A stretch of DNA of 64,000 bases from assembly GCA_964035545.1 (NCBI GenBank), contig OZ037768.1, positions 14,074,175 to 14,138,174 on the forward strand, in the 5' to 3' direction. The translations under genes were made by a program, and so were the position numbers. The notes below the pieces were generated by a model. The model was not told the origin of the DNA. It saw only the letters and a program-made list of their open reading frames with translations, and did not search any database. Positions 11,601-24,194 of the stretch are shown piece after piece. This DNA is from Bugula neritina. Taxonomy: Eukaryota; Bryozoa; Gymnolaemata; Cheilostomatida; Bugulidae. Position 1 is the first letter of the stretch. Each line of letters begins with the position of its first letter.

Positions 11601-14600
11601 CTATGCAGCTAGAGGGACTCTGGTCTTTCAAAAACATGAATCTCAAGTGAGCTGGCTATAAATCACATTTTAAAACTAAATACATTTGGTTTGACTTAAA
11701 TTAATTGAATATGAATACTAACAAACTCCATCCCCTCAATGTATACACTTTCCATTTTGCACATTCAAGTGTATGAGTAATAGTGCTACTGTGTATGAGT
11801 AATACTGCTACTGTGTATGAGTAATACTGCTACTGTGTATAAGTAATACTGCTACTGTGTATAAGTAATACTGCTACTGTGTATGAGTAATACTGCTACT
11901 GTGTATGAGTAATACTGCTACTGTGTATGAGTAATACTGCTACTGTGTATGAGTAATACTGCTACTGTGTATGAGTAATACTGCTACTGTGTATGAGTAA
12001 TACTGCTACTGTGTATGAGTAATACTGCTACTGTGTATGAGTAATACTGCTACTGTGTATGAGTAATACTGCTATTGTATACGAGTAATACTGCTATTGT
12101 GTATGAGTAATAAGCAACTTTATGAGTTGTAAGCTGGTCAGAATTCCTGCCAAGTCAGTAGCAGAACAAAACATGATATTATGGAATTAGCATATACTAA
12201 CCTGTTTTCAGCACGCAAATCGGCAATGTATGCAAAGTTTGGAGTCAACTTTCCATGTGATGCAATGACAGCCTGTTTAAAATTAAGATGGAGAAATAAA
12301 TGGAATGAGAAGTTAACACAATACCAAATCCCAGCTAGAGGTGTTTTGTTGCAACTCTGTACAATAAACATTCCCTAACCACCAGCAATGTGCAAACATA
12401 TTAATATCAGGATAAAAACCCTAGAGTCTAAAAAATACCCAAATATGTTAAAATCAAAACAACTCTCCTAACTCCACTAGAATACTACAGTAGTGTACAT
12501 TACATTTGAATAGTTACTTACATTTTTTGTATCTTGAGAGCACAGAGTTTGTTCCAAAGGCTTCATTTCTGCTAGAGCCAGCTATTAAATGAAACAAAAT
12601 TTAAACATACCAACATCTTAATTATTAAAAAAAACTTGAATACCAATAATTTTCACAACTAAAATGTATCATATTTACAAATAATTTCATCAGAAACAGA
12701 TATTAGATCGAAATCAAGTTCAGTTTATTTAAGGACCTAACAAAAAGTTGTTGTCAATAAATTATGATGTTGCCAGGCATTTATAATTGAAAGTTTAATC
12801 TGTAATGAGGTAAGATATTAAACTAAATTCAGCACAGTATTAAGGAAATGGTGAAACTACTGTATAAACACAGTGCTGCCTTTCTTCTCAAAAGAAAATG
12901 AAACACCAATAATCATATAAAATACCATGTCATCAACATATGGTCTGAGTAAAGAACCAAAATAGTTGGTAGATTCTTGTGGTAGTTGAGCTGGCATGTT
13001 ATCAATAGAGCAGATCAAAACACCTGGCCCTGAGAAGCTACAACATATACATATGCATAACTATTTTGCAACAGGCATCAGAAATATAATGTATGCAGCC
13101 TAATTTAAACTTCAGATGTAATGTTCTAGCATACAAAGAGCGACAATCCAGACTGCAAAGCATTGGAGAGTCAGATGGTGTTGGTAAAGTGCTGTTAATC
13201 ATGCATTGAAACTGTGCAATAGGTAGGTTATGTGAGTTTAGTTTTGCAATATAAATTTATTGCTAGTGAAGTTTAATTATTTCAATTAATTTTAGTAATA
13301 TTTTTCTCCATATACTGCATTGCAAATTTCCACAAGGCTTTTTACTGCGCTGATACTAGAGTCATGTGGCATTAGAGACAGCAAAGAATGATTATTAAAA
13401 TGAGACAGGTTAGAAGTTGTCTGCTCATCAATGCATATTTTATTACTAAAAGGAGATATTGTGAGAGGCTGAGCTATTGAACTGAGGCTGAGCTATTGAA
13501 CTGAGGCTGAGTTGACACCAACATGTGTTCAACTACAAGAAGATAAAACTGCAAATATCACATGACTACACACGCTAAATAATTCACATGGTTGGTTTTG
13601 ATGACTCTATGCTCAAACAACAATTATTTAATATTTAGCTACCTATAAAAATTATAATAGTTAACAATACAGCAAAGTTCTAGCTTTGTACATTAAAGAT
13701 TGCCTTCAATAGGGTAGAATATTGGCACTGTCTTTGAACACCCTTGAAAAATAATTTGTTGAAAAAGCTTGTCATCAGCCTAGCTTATGATTTGATAGCA
13801 CTAGTGGTGTTGTGTAGTAGAGTGATATGCTATTCACTACATAATCTATGAGGTTGAGTGGGTGAAGTAAATAAATTACCCCTCCCCCCAGTTGCTAAAT
13901 GATCAGGTGTTAAAAAGGCTCAAATTTTAGAGAAGGTAAGCCATACTTTATGCATGTCACTAGCAATATTGATGGCATACGCTTTTAGTTCTTGTACTTA
14001 CTGTAGACAACACTGAAATCACAGAGAGTACAATTATATAGACAACTAGTAATGTGTTATAAAACCAAGCAATTTAAGTATATCAAATTATTGTAACATA
14101 CTTCATCAAATACTTAAACGCATTGCAAGTACGATAGAGCAGCAGAAATTCATTGCCCCTCATTTCATCGAGATCGCGGTGTCAAATGTAAACATCACTT
14201 AAGACTACTAGAAGCAAGATAATTTTAAGTAATTGATTAAATTTTATGCATCCCAAAAATATACATTAACCAAACCTGTTTGCCAAAACTTGCAATAATG
14301 CGGTGAGCATCACAAACAATACCTTTCTTTACTGGTGTTACTCTCCGCATCATAAAGTATAAATGGATGATCGATGGTGGTACAGGACTGCATAAATTCC
14401 ATGGAGCCACCGGGATCGGCTGATATGTCACACAGAGCTAGTAACCTGAAGAGAAGAGAATATTTCACAGTTTGGTCAGAAAAACTATCCACCTTCTTAT
14501 TGAGTACAACGATGGAGTTGACTTGGATGCCGTTTAAATCAGGTCTAGGAGACGGAACAGGAAACAACTCCCTTCTAATAATTAATGTATAAACAAAATA

Positions 14601-17600
14601 AAAAAATATTCATTTTATAAAATGCATATATTATTTGCATAAACAGACAAACGACATAAAAATAGTGTGAAATTACAGAAGTACAAAATGCAAATAAACT
14701 AGAACCCATATGATAAAAACTAAATTTAATTAAGCTTAAACATTTATAGCATTAGCCATCAGTATACATGATGTAAAGGTGTCAACAGGCTGAAAATAGT
14801 AGTGTCAAGACTCAAGAGTAGCATTTTCACTGCAAAAGGCAAAGCAGCATTGACTACTTGAGTTATTTTAACTAATGTGTGAAAAAAGCTATTTTAAAGT
14901 TGAGCATTAAACCGATAAACTATTAGTGGCTTGAACCATATTATATTACACGAGACCAATAATAGAATGCAGAGAGAACAACTCCAGATAGGTACCAAAA
15001 TAAAGAAAAAGGTAAATCTAAAACTCTGAAAGTCTACAAATAAATCATTAGAAATTTAGACTGTTAGATTCTTGAATCCAATTAAACCTGAAAATTTCAG
15101 CTCTGAATAAGATATTTTTCTACAATGTATTTTAAACTTTTTAAAAGTGAAAATTTTCAGATAGTCATGTATTTCAAAACTCAGTTTTTATATGCTAGAG
15201 TTGCTATAATTTCAAAATTAGTCCTACTTTATTGCTACTTAAATCTAATAACATATTTAACAATCCAAAATATTTTCCTTTCAGAAATTTAAAAGAAATA
15301 CATCTAAATATAAAATTAATTATTATTATTTATTATTAATTGGCCCGTTTGACTCATTGTTTACTTTCAAAAAATAATTTCAGATTTAGATTTTCCAACT
15401 AAAAGTATTTTTCCAAATACAAGAATAAAATAATTACACGCTAAAAGTGTTTACAATAAGAAAATTAAAGACAATAATTGATCAACCAAGTTACAATTCA
15501 GAGAACTTGTTAATTCATGTTTTATTACCAGTCGAAAACGTACAACCGACAATAGTCCTGATGAGACTGTGAGTCAAACAAATAACTCATTGAATTTTTC
15601 TATTTTATTATTTATGAATAAATGTGTATATTGTAAATCATAAGCACTGCAAAACAAACTAAAGCAGTAGCAAGTCTGATAATTATGCTGCATAATGTAG
15701 TTATTTACTAAAACCAGCTGTGTATAAATACACCGTTGCAGGTTGTAGTATTACTCGTGTGTATTGTGTATGTGTTGTGTGCTGTTTGTATGAGTTAGGT
15801 TAAATACTGACCTGTGTGGGAGTCTTGGACAACCTGGACTGGAAGGTAACCAAGGCATGTTGCTGGGCTGTAGCAGTTCTTTACAGTTTGGTATAGAGAT
15901 GAGACGTGGATCATTTGGTGCGTAGTATATTCCATTGAGTATCACGGATGCATAAGGTGCAATCTGGAAAATATTGCAGGATTTGAATTCATAAAAAATA
16001 CGTTAAAATAAATCTAAAATTGTCTAGTATTGGTATTGCACTAGTTAATTTGAAACATTGGTGTACGAACAACAAAGTTTTAATGCCGAAAAACATTGTG
16101 TGCGTTTTAAAAATGAAAATTTAGACATAATGAAACTTTAAATTCGGAGAAATACTTACCAAACGAGAGAAATTAGATGCATATCTCTCAGGGTGAGCTT
16201 GAAATTCCTGAAAGTTGAAAGGTCCTCCATTTTTTCTCACTAGGTGATCTTCCATATCAACCACACAACCATACACCTTGTTGGTTGCTAAACAAATCAC
16301 ATAATTTTTACTTCATAAAAGCACTACAAAGCAAAATTTAAAACTACCTCAAAAATTAGCAACAAATGAAATACAATCCAATTATAACTCATTCTGACTT
16401 TCTGCCTCAACAGTTGCTTAAATCTAAGAACTTACTGAAATAATTAGGGAGTTGCTTCTTTGCTTTATGATTGAGAAAATATAATTATAAAGCAATTGCA
16501 ACTTAAATATATACAACTTAAATGCAAGTGCTACCATACTCAAAAGTATTAAAACCAGGAATTAGGTAGGATTTGCTGCAGTTGATGTGGAATGTGATAC
16601 AAATATTCAATAGCTACCTCCTCTTTCAGCAACCTTAGAAAGATGTTGAGGATCAACGAATTCCACAGGCAACTCCCGGAAGACCTCTTGAGCTCCCTGA
16701 AACAACATAGCTACAGTTGGAACATATTGCCAGTATTAAAGAGAAAGTATAAAAAATACAAAATACAGAAGCCAACAGATCAAAAGAAATTTGTTCACCT
16801 GGGACACATTTCCAGCTCCAGCAAATACGAATGTTAGCGGACCAATAGATTGTGGAAGCATACCAAGGGAGATCTGATAACCAGCTTCTCTGATAGCTTG
16901 CCGGGCTAGCTCACTGGTTCGGTAGTTGTGAGTAGGTCCCACGTACTGCATAAAGAAGTAGAATATCAATTCATAATGGGCAAGTCTTTACAAGCCATAA
17001 AGATAAGAGACCTTTTAAGAATAATCCAGCGAAAATACAATATTCATTCCCATCTATGTTTATGCAATATTATAAGTAAGCAATCAACTGCACATGCATT
17101 TATTTAGACTATTTCCATGTTCTCATGATGTTTACTAAGTCATGTATTAGTAGCTGGACCTATAAAGCAGATATCTTTACATAGCTGTACAGATTCATAT
17201 CATGTCTTAATTATATCCTTTGTCTGTTTTTACCAAAATGCTGACCAACCAAAGAGTACATACATGTAGATGTCTGACAATCATACCATTATGTAACAAG
17301 TACACTAAATGTTGACCAAACTTCTACCAACAAAAGTTAAAGAACTTTTCAGTTGTGTTAATCAATATTAAATGAATCTTTAGAGTTTAGAAGTAAATTA
17401 CATATACACATAATAGAAGTGTACTGTAAATCAACTAACCATAAAGGGTGTGTGATGGCCCAAAGCTAGAAGCCGTAGTCCTAGGCCATGTAGGATGTTA
17501 ATCATACCTGCTACACCAGCATACTTGCCAAACGCAACAGTCCGTAGACCTTTCTCATCACATATTTTTTCATAATCAATCAGCCGTACATTCTGTAAAG

Positions 17601-18635
17601 AAGCAAATCTTAGATCTGTAGAGTTGACAGTGTTGCAAAGTTCTGCAATCTCACACAAAAAAGCTAGCTTGTGAACTTGCCTTTTCCAGTATAGCATCTA
17701 GTAGACTCATGTTAGCCTCCTGTGCCTTTATAGTGTGGGAGAAAAAGGCATAAGTTTTATCAGGCATAAGCAGGTCTATTGGCACCTGTTTGACACCCAA
17801 TACAAGTGATGCTGCAGAGAGATCCTCATCTATCTTGGCCCCAGCCTGACGATACTCCTGCATATACCCAGAAGAATTACATATGATACATACAAATATG
17901 TTTAAAAGATGCTATATCTATAAACACAACCATATGTATCTAATCAAAGGTGAATTGCAATCTATAACTGGGTAGTAGATGGAAATTCCTTGAGAAAATA
18001 TAGGGTTATGTTATTATTCAGTGTAATTTGCTTCAACTTTACCGCTATAACTCCATATGTGCATCAATTGAATGAATTTCATATTAATTTTATGTGACAT
18101 TATAATTAAATATATTGTTTAGCATCCAATTCAATTAGTAATTATCTACTTTCCTGCTAATTGATAGTGTGATTTGATGCCTAACTGGAAAATCACTACC
18201 ACAGTCTATGATGTTGGCATACAAAACATATTAGCACCATTTCATAAAATGCCATATTCTAAAAACAAAGCTTTCAGGAGTTTTGGTTTTTATTTGCTTC
18301 TTACATTTTTCAATGCTATTTCACATTAGTTTTGATAGTGTACTGTGACTAAAATCATCAGCAAAGAGTAACTAAAAATGCATGTAATAGTAATAGCCCA
18401 CCTCCATTGAGTAGGATCTTCGATTACTAGGCTGTAAAATGACATCAATGTTTTGCTTCACCAGATGCCGCACATCTCCAGGTGACAGGGGAGCTCTTCT
18501 CTCCCAAACAGAATTGTCTTCTCTTCGTATGGCTAGTGTAGGCTTTTTTGAGGACCCGTATTGGCTCATGCTTACAAGGCGCTTTGTAGAGAAGACAGGT
18601 GAGCTATATCGCCTCAGAAGAGATGACAGAGTCAT
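5632..18635 (-). CDS. AASS: Alpha-aminoadipic semialdehyde synthase (LKR/SDH), 22 exons, 940 aa
   Basis: This bifunctional mitochondrial enzyme does the first two steps of lysine breakdown: lysine-ketoglutarate reductase, then saccharopine dehydrogenase. Exons in order: 18402-18635, 17681-17857, 17440-17592, 16799-16945, 16618-16696, 16160-16287, 15812-15963, 14323-14445, 14002-14012, 12926-13029, 12522-12581, 12202-12272, 11366-11484, 10728-10968, 10243-10416, 9887-9962, 9370-9530, 7546-7648, 7109-7224, 6909-6997, 5889-6074, 5632-5750. All phases agree (2823 nt), close to the usual ~926 aa. The N-terminus is rich in R, S and T, as in a mitochondrial presequence. LKR signatures include [26 protein letters not shown] and [14 protein letters not shown]. 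The SDH Rossmann motif [12 protein letters not shown] lies near residue 490, followed by [21 protein letters not shown] and [15 protein letters not shown]. An in-frame upstream ATG at 18704 is an alternative start. Exon 9 is inferred from phase and splice sites; the exon-2 donor is GC. No lesion is seen. Confidence 0.95.
7900..9064 (+). mobile_element. pogo/Tigger-like DNA transposon relic in an AASS intron
   Basis: The edges carry an imperfect inverted repeat: GGTAATTTGAGCC near 7914 and its complement GGCCCAAATTACC near 9038, each preceded on the outside by AG-rich bases and a TA dinucleotide (TA duplication possible). The same ~13-bp motif recurs inside, at about 8251, 8273, 8290, 8835 and 8860, in both orientations. 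A short decayed transposase-like reading frame lies at 8372-8660. It sits wholly in the intron between exons 18 and 17 of AASS, so it need not disturb the gene. Confidence 0.6.
8372..8660 (+). pseudogene. Transposase N-terminal fragment (psq-type helix-turn-helix)
   Basis: Read on the plus strand this encodes a run containing [16 protein letters not shown], which resembles the helix-turn-helix (psq) DNA-binding domain at the start of pogo/Tigger-class transposases. A stop follows at about 8497. The frame after it resumes with [17 protein letters not shown], like the linker that follows the domain in this class. No DDE catalytic region is present. This is a non-functional internal fragment of the surrounding element. 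Confidence 0.55.
11769..12113. repeat. 22-bp tandem repeat array (about 15-16 copies)
   Basis: The unit is gtgtatgagtaatactgctact, repeated head to tail without gaps. The variants are one-base changes: gtgtataagtaat in two adjacent copies, 'tagtgc' in the first copy, and tattg/tacg changes in the last two. It lies in the AASS intron between exons 13 and 12. The near-identity of the units suggests recent expansion. No coding or regulatory role is visible. Confidence 0.95.
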
Positions 18636-19241
18636 TTTACAGTACACTCTCAGCTGTTGGTAGATTGATGATAAATGAACTAGAAAAAATAGAGATGCGT
18701 TCATGATAGCAAGATCTGCTACCGTGCTGGTTTTTAAATTTAATTGCTAATATGGCTAAAACATGTTTAGAAAAAAGGGGTGGCAAAAAAATCGTAATGG
18801 TAAAAATAGTGTGAATAAAACAAGCTTTCAATGATGTTAGCTACGTACTGAAAAGATGGCAGAAGTATAAATAGTAAAGTGAAGTTAAAACAAGAGTAGG
18901 AAAATAAGAGCAATGCTACACAAAGGTGATCAACTGACTTGGATATAAAAACCAAACTCATCAAAGTGAGAGAAAAGTCAGAGGAGTGATCAAAACTATG
19001 AAAAACAGGTAAAACTGCAGCAGACTATCTAAACTAGAAGCAGAAATGAAGAAGAGAAGAATAGAAAGTGGATTAAAAATGAGAAATTACAATAAAAAAT
19101 TAATTTCATGCTGACTACAATATTAACCATAGTTTAGTTATTCACTAAACCTAGTTTAGTGGTTAGTAAATTTGGTGACTATTATTATTATTTTGGTGAC
19201 TCACAATTATGATATTCAAGTACATAATTTATTATAACTAT
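18636..19241. other. Region 5' of AASS
   Basis: AT-rich sequence upstream of the AASS start codon; it presumably contains its 5' UTR and promoter. No TATA element or other site can be supported. The short minus-strand ORFs are low-complexity and hydrophobic and are not called. Confidence 0.45.
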
Positions 19242-19548
19242 TGTTATAGTTTTTAGAATTAGGGTCGATGTGCAATCAAGAGAGTCTATTTATTGCTAGA
19301 GAACTTCACCAGGATAAGTTGAGTTAACACAGTTATATTTTAAGTACAAGAATACATAATAAAAACGATACAGAAACATTCAGTAATTCACACGTCTATT
19401 TAATCTACTGCACTATCCACAACTGAACTAGTAGCGCGAAACTAACTACTGCTACTAACTATCAGCATTGCTAATTGGCTGACCATTGTTCCGGGTCAAT
19501 AGCGTGACCCTGTGTATTTCGCTGCTGGTAGCCCCACGAGCCACCACA
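19242..19548 (-). mobile_element. Solo LTR, gypsy family 1
   Basis: A 307-bp copy of the family-1 LTR with TG...CA ends in minus orientation and no internal element sequence on either side, i.e. left by recombination between two LTRs. The flanks are CTAT on the left and CCAT on the right, which could be a 4-bp target duplication with one later substitution. It lies about 600 bp upstream of the AASS start codon. Confidence 0.9.
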
Positions 19549-20151
19549 CCATTCATATTAATACGCCAACAGCAAAAATATCATCTATGACTTACTATGA
19601 CTTACTATGAATAAGCAGCCAAGAGCAAGCAAAGCAACTCACCATATAATTGATTATGAACCTAATTTAACTTCGTATAACATTACCTATAGTGGCAACC
19701 ATAGGAGTTAGAACTAATTTCAATGAGTACTCAGGAAATAATGTAATTATTGTGATTATCGCGTGACTATAACTAGAAGTTAGAAGCACAAGTGTAAGCT
19801 AACAACTTCAAGTATAAATATTGAAAATCAGTATCCATGAATGTGACTGCAAGTATCAGCATTAGTAAAATACTAATAGTAATACTTATACTAATAGTAA
19901 TGGTACTACTATAACTATTATTATTACTAATAATCACTTAGTGTGTGTATAAGTACTCAAGTAGCAAAAATATTACCATAATTGCATTATTAAATTACCA
20001 TTTTTTAACTTATTTCCCTACCATCTCTAACCGTAACAGTTTTAGTCTTTACAGGTAACTAGATGTTACATAGCCAACGCAATTAGTAACTTCCATCTAA
20101 CTCTGTTGCTTGTCCCTTTACTATTCAATTTCTACATTTTCACATTAAATT
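19549..20151. other. AT-rich spacer
   Basis: No gene or element recognised. Short imperfect runs of TACTAATAG-type triplets occur at 19860-19930. Confidence 0.5.
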
Positions 20152-21418
20152 TTATGGCATAGTACGCTCTGGTCTTTTTCTCTTTCTATTACCGTCAACA
20201 CTGATTACCTTTAGGTCTTCCCTCTTGACCTTTCTGCATACATATCCATACCATTTCAGCCTTCTCTTCTTTATCAACACGGCAACTGTTTTTACTCCAG
20301 CTATATCTCTGATCTCTTCATTCCTTCTGAGATACTTCAGGTTGACGCCATGGATGCAGCACAACATCCTCATCTCTGCAGAAGCAATTAAATCCGCTAG
20401 GTGCAACTTCAGCGACCATATCTAATTGCCATGCAGCAATGCGAGTCGAAAGCACACTCTATATATCAGCATCTCAATCTTGTTGGAACTTCATTGTTAT
20501 ACAACACACTAGCTAGCTCTTTTTCCTTGTCCAATGCCCTTTCACTATATTCTCCACCTTTGTTTACCATCCTCGATTTTGTTGAATTGTTTTCCCATGG
20601 TATTTAAATGATGTCTATGGAAGGTTAGCATATTTCTCACTATCATATATTTTTATTTTTAACTTAGCTGTGTTACCAGTTGACACATGGAGTTCAGTTT
20701 TTTTTCCACTCAGTTCAAGACCCCCTTCCTCCTAACGACTTCTCCACATCTCCAGTCTCTTCTCCATGGTGTCCCCACTGCGTTCACACACAATCAGACC
20801 ATTTGCACCCTGCATTGCCAATGGGGCCTCCTCTCACAATTCTTCTGCAAGGATGTTAAGGATAACAACAAACTCAGAGGGGCCCTAAGCTGAGCCATGG
20901 TGTGAACACACTTTCATACCAATATCTTACCTACCTCCTACCAATGTGGACACCCATCTTGCACCCCTTCTACATATTCTGAAAATACTGACACAAGCCT
21001 CTAGGACGATTCTTTTCCTTAAGTTCTTGCAGTCAAGAGAAACTCCTTTCTGTTTACACAGTGGTATTACGCAATTTTTTTCAAACTGATTGGCATTTCT
21101 TCTCTTTTATACTTCTACCATAATCGACAGCTTCCATTCTATCTCTGCACATTTCAATGATATCATAACCTCAAATGAGACTTTTTCTGGACTGGTAGAC
21201 TTGTTGTTAGCTATAATTTCTAGTTGTTGCTCAATCTCCTGCAATGTAACCTTTGGTATTGGTCCTTCCATTATTTCAACTTTACTCAACTTATCCCGAT
21301 GCTTCTGGCATTTAATAATGCCCAAAAAATCTTTGTCACCACCTTCACCTTGTCTTGATTTCTTCATCCTCAGCCAGCACCCTTTCCTACTAGTCTTTCG
21401 CAAATGCCAAACGATCAA
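20152..21418 (-). pseudogene. Decayed LINE (non-LTR retrotransposon) reverse transcriptase
   Basis: Three pieces of one reverse transcriptase lie in the expected order on the minus strand, in different frames. 21107-21418 resembles the region before the RT core (EIEQQLEIIANNKSTSPEKVSFEVMI). About 20760-20900 reads LSPLLFVVILNILAEEL, like the RT motif around the catalytic aspartates. 20152-20406 matches the C-terminal tail typical of many LINEs (MRMLCCIHGVN, then KKRRLKWYGYVCRK). Frameshifts and stops separate the pieces, so the element is dead. The clade cannot be given from these remnants. Confidence 0.7.
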
Positions 21419-22369
21419 TATCTTGAGCTCTTCCTTACTTATTCAATGCTAGTCTGTAGACCACTTTCGGCCCACTATTTTTCAACTCAACTGTTAATAT
21501 AATTGTACAATCTTATATCACTATCACATATTTAATTTTATATTATATATGTGATTGATATTATTATTGTAGTTTATTAATAATTATTATTATATTAATA
21601 TTTAATTTTACATTAAAAATAAATAATTAATAAGTATTATAGTATCTTAAAACTAAAAGTAAATACTAAATATTAATATGTTTAACCGTAATCATCACGA
21701 TGATAAATATTATTATTATTAGATAATCATAATGATATTTCAATTTATACTCTTATTGATATTCATAATCATATTCATATTTATATCATTATTCAAAGTT
21801 ATTCATATTCATATTGATATTGAGACTCTAACTTTTACTTCTAGTAAATCACTAAAAGTAAAAGTAAATCTAATAACTATAACTATAAGTGTAAGTAATA
21901 AGCTACACATTTCAAGTTTAGAAAAAACTGAATGAAAGGTTGCAAAACTAAGTTGAAATATAGTTAGTTCACAAATTTAAATTATTCTACTCTAAGTTTA
22001 TGAGTGAGAATGAGTGGGAAAAAGAATTAAATATCATGCCGGGCCTGCAATCTTTTAGTACTATTCACAGCAATCAGTGAATGGTGCGGCATGCCTCCGA
22101 AGCTGCCCAATGAAATATACGGTAGGAATAATTACAACTTATGGTCCGAGTTGGGAGTTGTTGTCCATTTCGAAGTTGTTCTAAACATAAGCTTCTGAAG
22201 AGTGCTATAACAGGCTTCTGCCAGATACGTTACAAACTTTGATGCAGATGTCATGTATTGAAGCTAGCATTCAGTGAAATAGAATAGAAATAAATTCGAA
22301 TTTAATGCTGGTGATAATAACTAATAAGCAGTAGCGCCAGCCTTTTATTAGGGTCACTACAAGTATTGT
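21419..22369. other. AT-rich spacer with simple-sequence patches
   Basis: Contains TTATTA and TTCATATTCATA type runs (21530-21900) and otherwise unremarkable sequence. No gene is supported. Confidence 0.5.
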
Positions 22370-22377
22370 AATATAGT

Positions 22378-23633
22378 CAGGGATGTAGTGGTACCAATAC
22401 GATCCCATACGCCGTATGGTCTAGGCTCTAGACTCTAGAAGAAAATAGACTGTTCTAGGCCATACGCCCGTATGGGCATATTTTTGAAAGATGATTAGTG
22501 CACAGAATAGTTAGGGCATCTTCACTGAGAATATCATAAATTTCGCTCACAATCTAGTTTAAGTTCTTGTTATGTTAATGCTATGTGGGTGGCATGCGTG
22601 TTGCCTACTTGTGATTGTTTAGCCTGAGATTACACTATAAATAATAAGCAGCTATCAACATTCCATCTTCTCATCTCTACGTGTTCACTGAAGCGCGAAG
22701 TGCTGTGCATTGGTGATTACTAAGGAAAAAATATTTCATTTTCAGTGTATAAATCACTAATTTGTAGAAAATCTATGAAGGCTATTGAAAAGATCAAAAA
22801 TGTGCTATGCATAAATTTCTCAGGTTTCCGACAGTGTTTGTTCTATTCGAATACCATAGTTTCCTGCTGAGATATTTGGCAGGGATTGAAAAATAAACTT
22901 TTCAGGTAAAATTGGCCGAAAATGGGTAGATTTTTGGCTATAACTTTGCAAAAAAAATATTGAAAACTCGAAAAAGCAGGTGCTCTGAGGAACAGGAAGA
23001 TCTACAACATGGTTTTTAAATTTTAATTCTAGCACAATTAGGCAGTGACAGCTAGAAGGTTGCCCATATCTATCTTTTGTGGACTTGTATTTTGTCAATA
23101 AGCAATGGAATTTGGAAAAAACCAACATGAAATCCAGAAATAAAATCAAAGTGTCTTAAGGAAACAGTACCAGTTGTGTAGGAGATATTAATGAAAATTT
23201 ATCACTGAGGTCTACAGGTACTATGTCCATATTTTGGTCAAAAACCTAGCGTTATTGCATGTCAATTATCAATGCAATGAGGTTTTGCAAACTGTACACC
23301 ACCATAAGTAATTGTTTATGTTTGATTGTACTAACTAACGTCTGGCTTTACATTTAATCATCTTTTAGGTTAACACATATTAAACCTGTCAAATTTGTTC
23401 TTTTGGGGTATATTTCCTATATTGACGTGGCTAGTGGAAGCTTATTTTAAAACCAAGTTATATAACATGGTGACACGACATTTCGAAAATGACAATTGGA
23501 AAACACCTATTTGGAAAATGGACAATTAGAAAATGGACAATTGGAAAATGGACAATTGGAAAATAGCCATATTCTCAGGCTGGACCCCCAGCCTGAGAAT
23601 ATGGCCTAGAATATTTCTGCCACTACATCCCTG
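22378..23633. mobile_element. hAT-type non-autonomous DNA transposon, copy 1
   Basis: The ends are a 14-bp inverted repeat, CAGGGATGTAGTGG at 22378 and CCACTACATCCCTG at 23620-23633, and the element is flanked by a perfect 8-bp duplication AATATAGT (22370-22377 and 23634-23641). CAGGG termini with 8-bp duplications are typical of hAT elements. Next to the left end lie palindromes built on CCATACGCCGTATGG. No transposase ORF is present. A run of short repeats GGAAAATGGACAATT lies near the right end (23490-23575). A second copy is at 41355-43153. Confidence 0.9.
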
Positions 23634-23641
23634 AATATAGT

Positions 23642-24105
23642 ATGGTGTATACTATAATATAAATTAAATATGAACATCAAAATAGTGACTGTAATAATAT
23701 TTTTAGCACCTTAACTCTTCTTGATCCCCACAAAATTTGATGATTTATTCTCCCTACTGTCTTACTAAGTGTGGAGATTAATATTAACAGCAATTTGTGT
23801 AATGAAATTTATAGCTATCAGTTATAAATTAACATATTCTGGTAAATAATCCTAAAATTTATTATTATGCTTCACTGTAATTACTTCCATCCTCTAAAAT
23901 TAAAAATATACTTATTTTCTTTTTTGCCCCGTTCCACATTTGATACTTTATGATCTTATATAAAAAAAAACAATATTTATTACAACAGCAAGTTACAATT
24001 ATTATCATGCAAGTTGTCAATTGATGATTACTTCAAAGTCCCGAAAATCATTGTGCACTGCAAACACTGCATAAATAGTATGCATTTGTAATATTTTGTG
24101 ATTTT
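23642..24105. other. AT-rich spacer
   Basis: No gene, RNA or element recognised. Confidence 0.45.
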
Positions 24106-24194
24106 GTGTGCATGCGTGCGTGTGTGTGCGTGTGTGTGTGTGTACGTATTAATGTATGTATGTATGTCCGTATGTATGTGTGTATGTATGTACA
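24106..24194. repeat. TG / TGTA microsatellite
   Basis: Alternating TG with CG interruptions changes into ATGT/GTATG tetranucleotides. The TH-rich minus-strand reading frame over it is an artefact. Confidence 0.9.

Noticed and set aside
13460-13515. Short duplicated GAGGCTGAGCTATTGAACT block
   Set aside because: Only about two and a half copies inside an intron; too small to be called an array.
20225-21452. Plus-strand ORFs of 66-120 aa
   Set aside because: They are antisense shadows of the decayed LINE reverse transcriptase on the minus strand.
22820-23149. 109-aa minus-strand ORF in the hAT element as transposase
   Set aside because: No hAT dimerisation or catalytic motif, and the same stretch in copy 2 is open for only 86 aa with indels.
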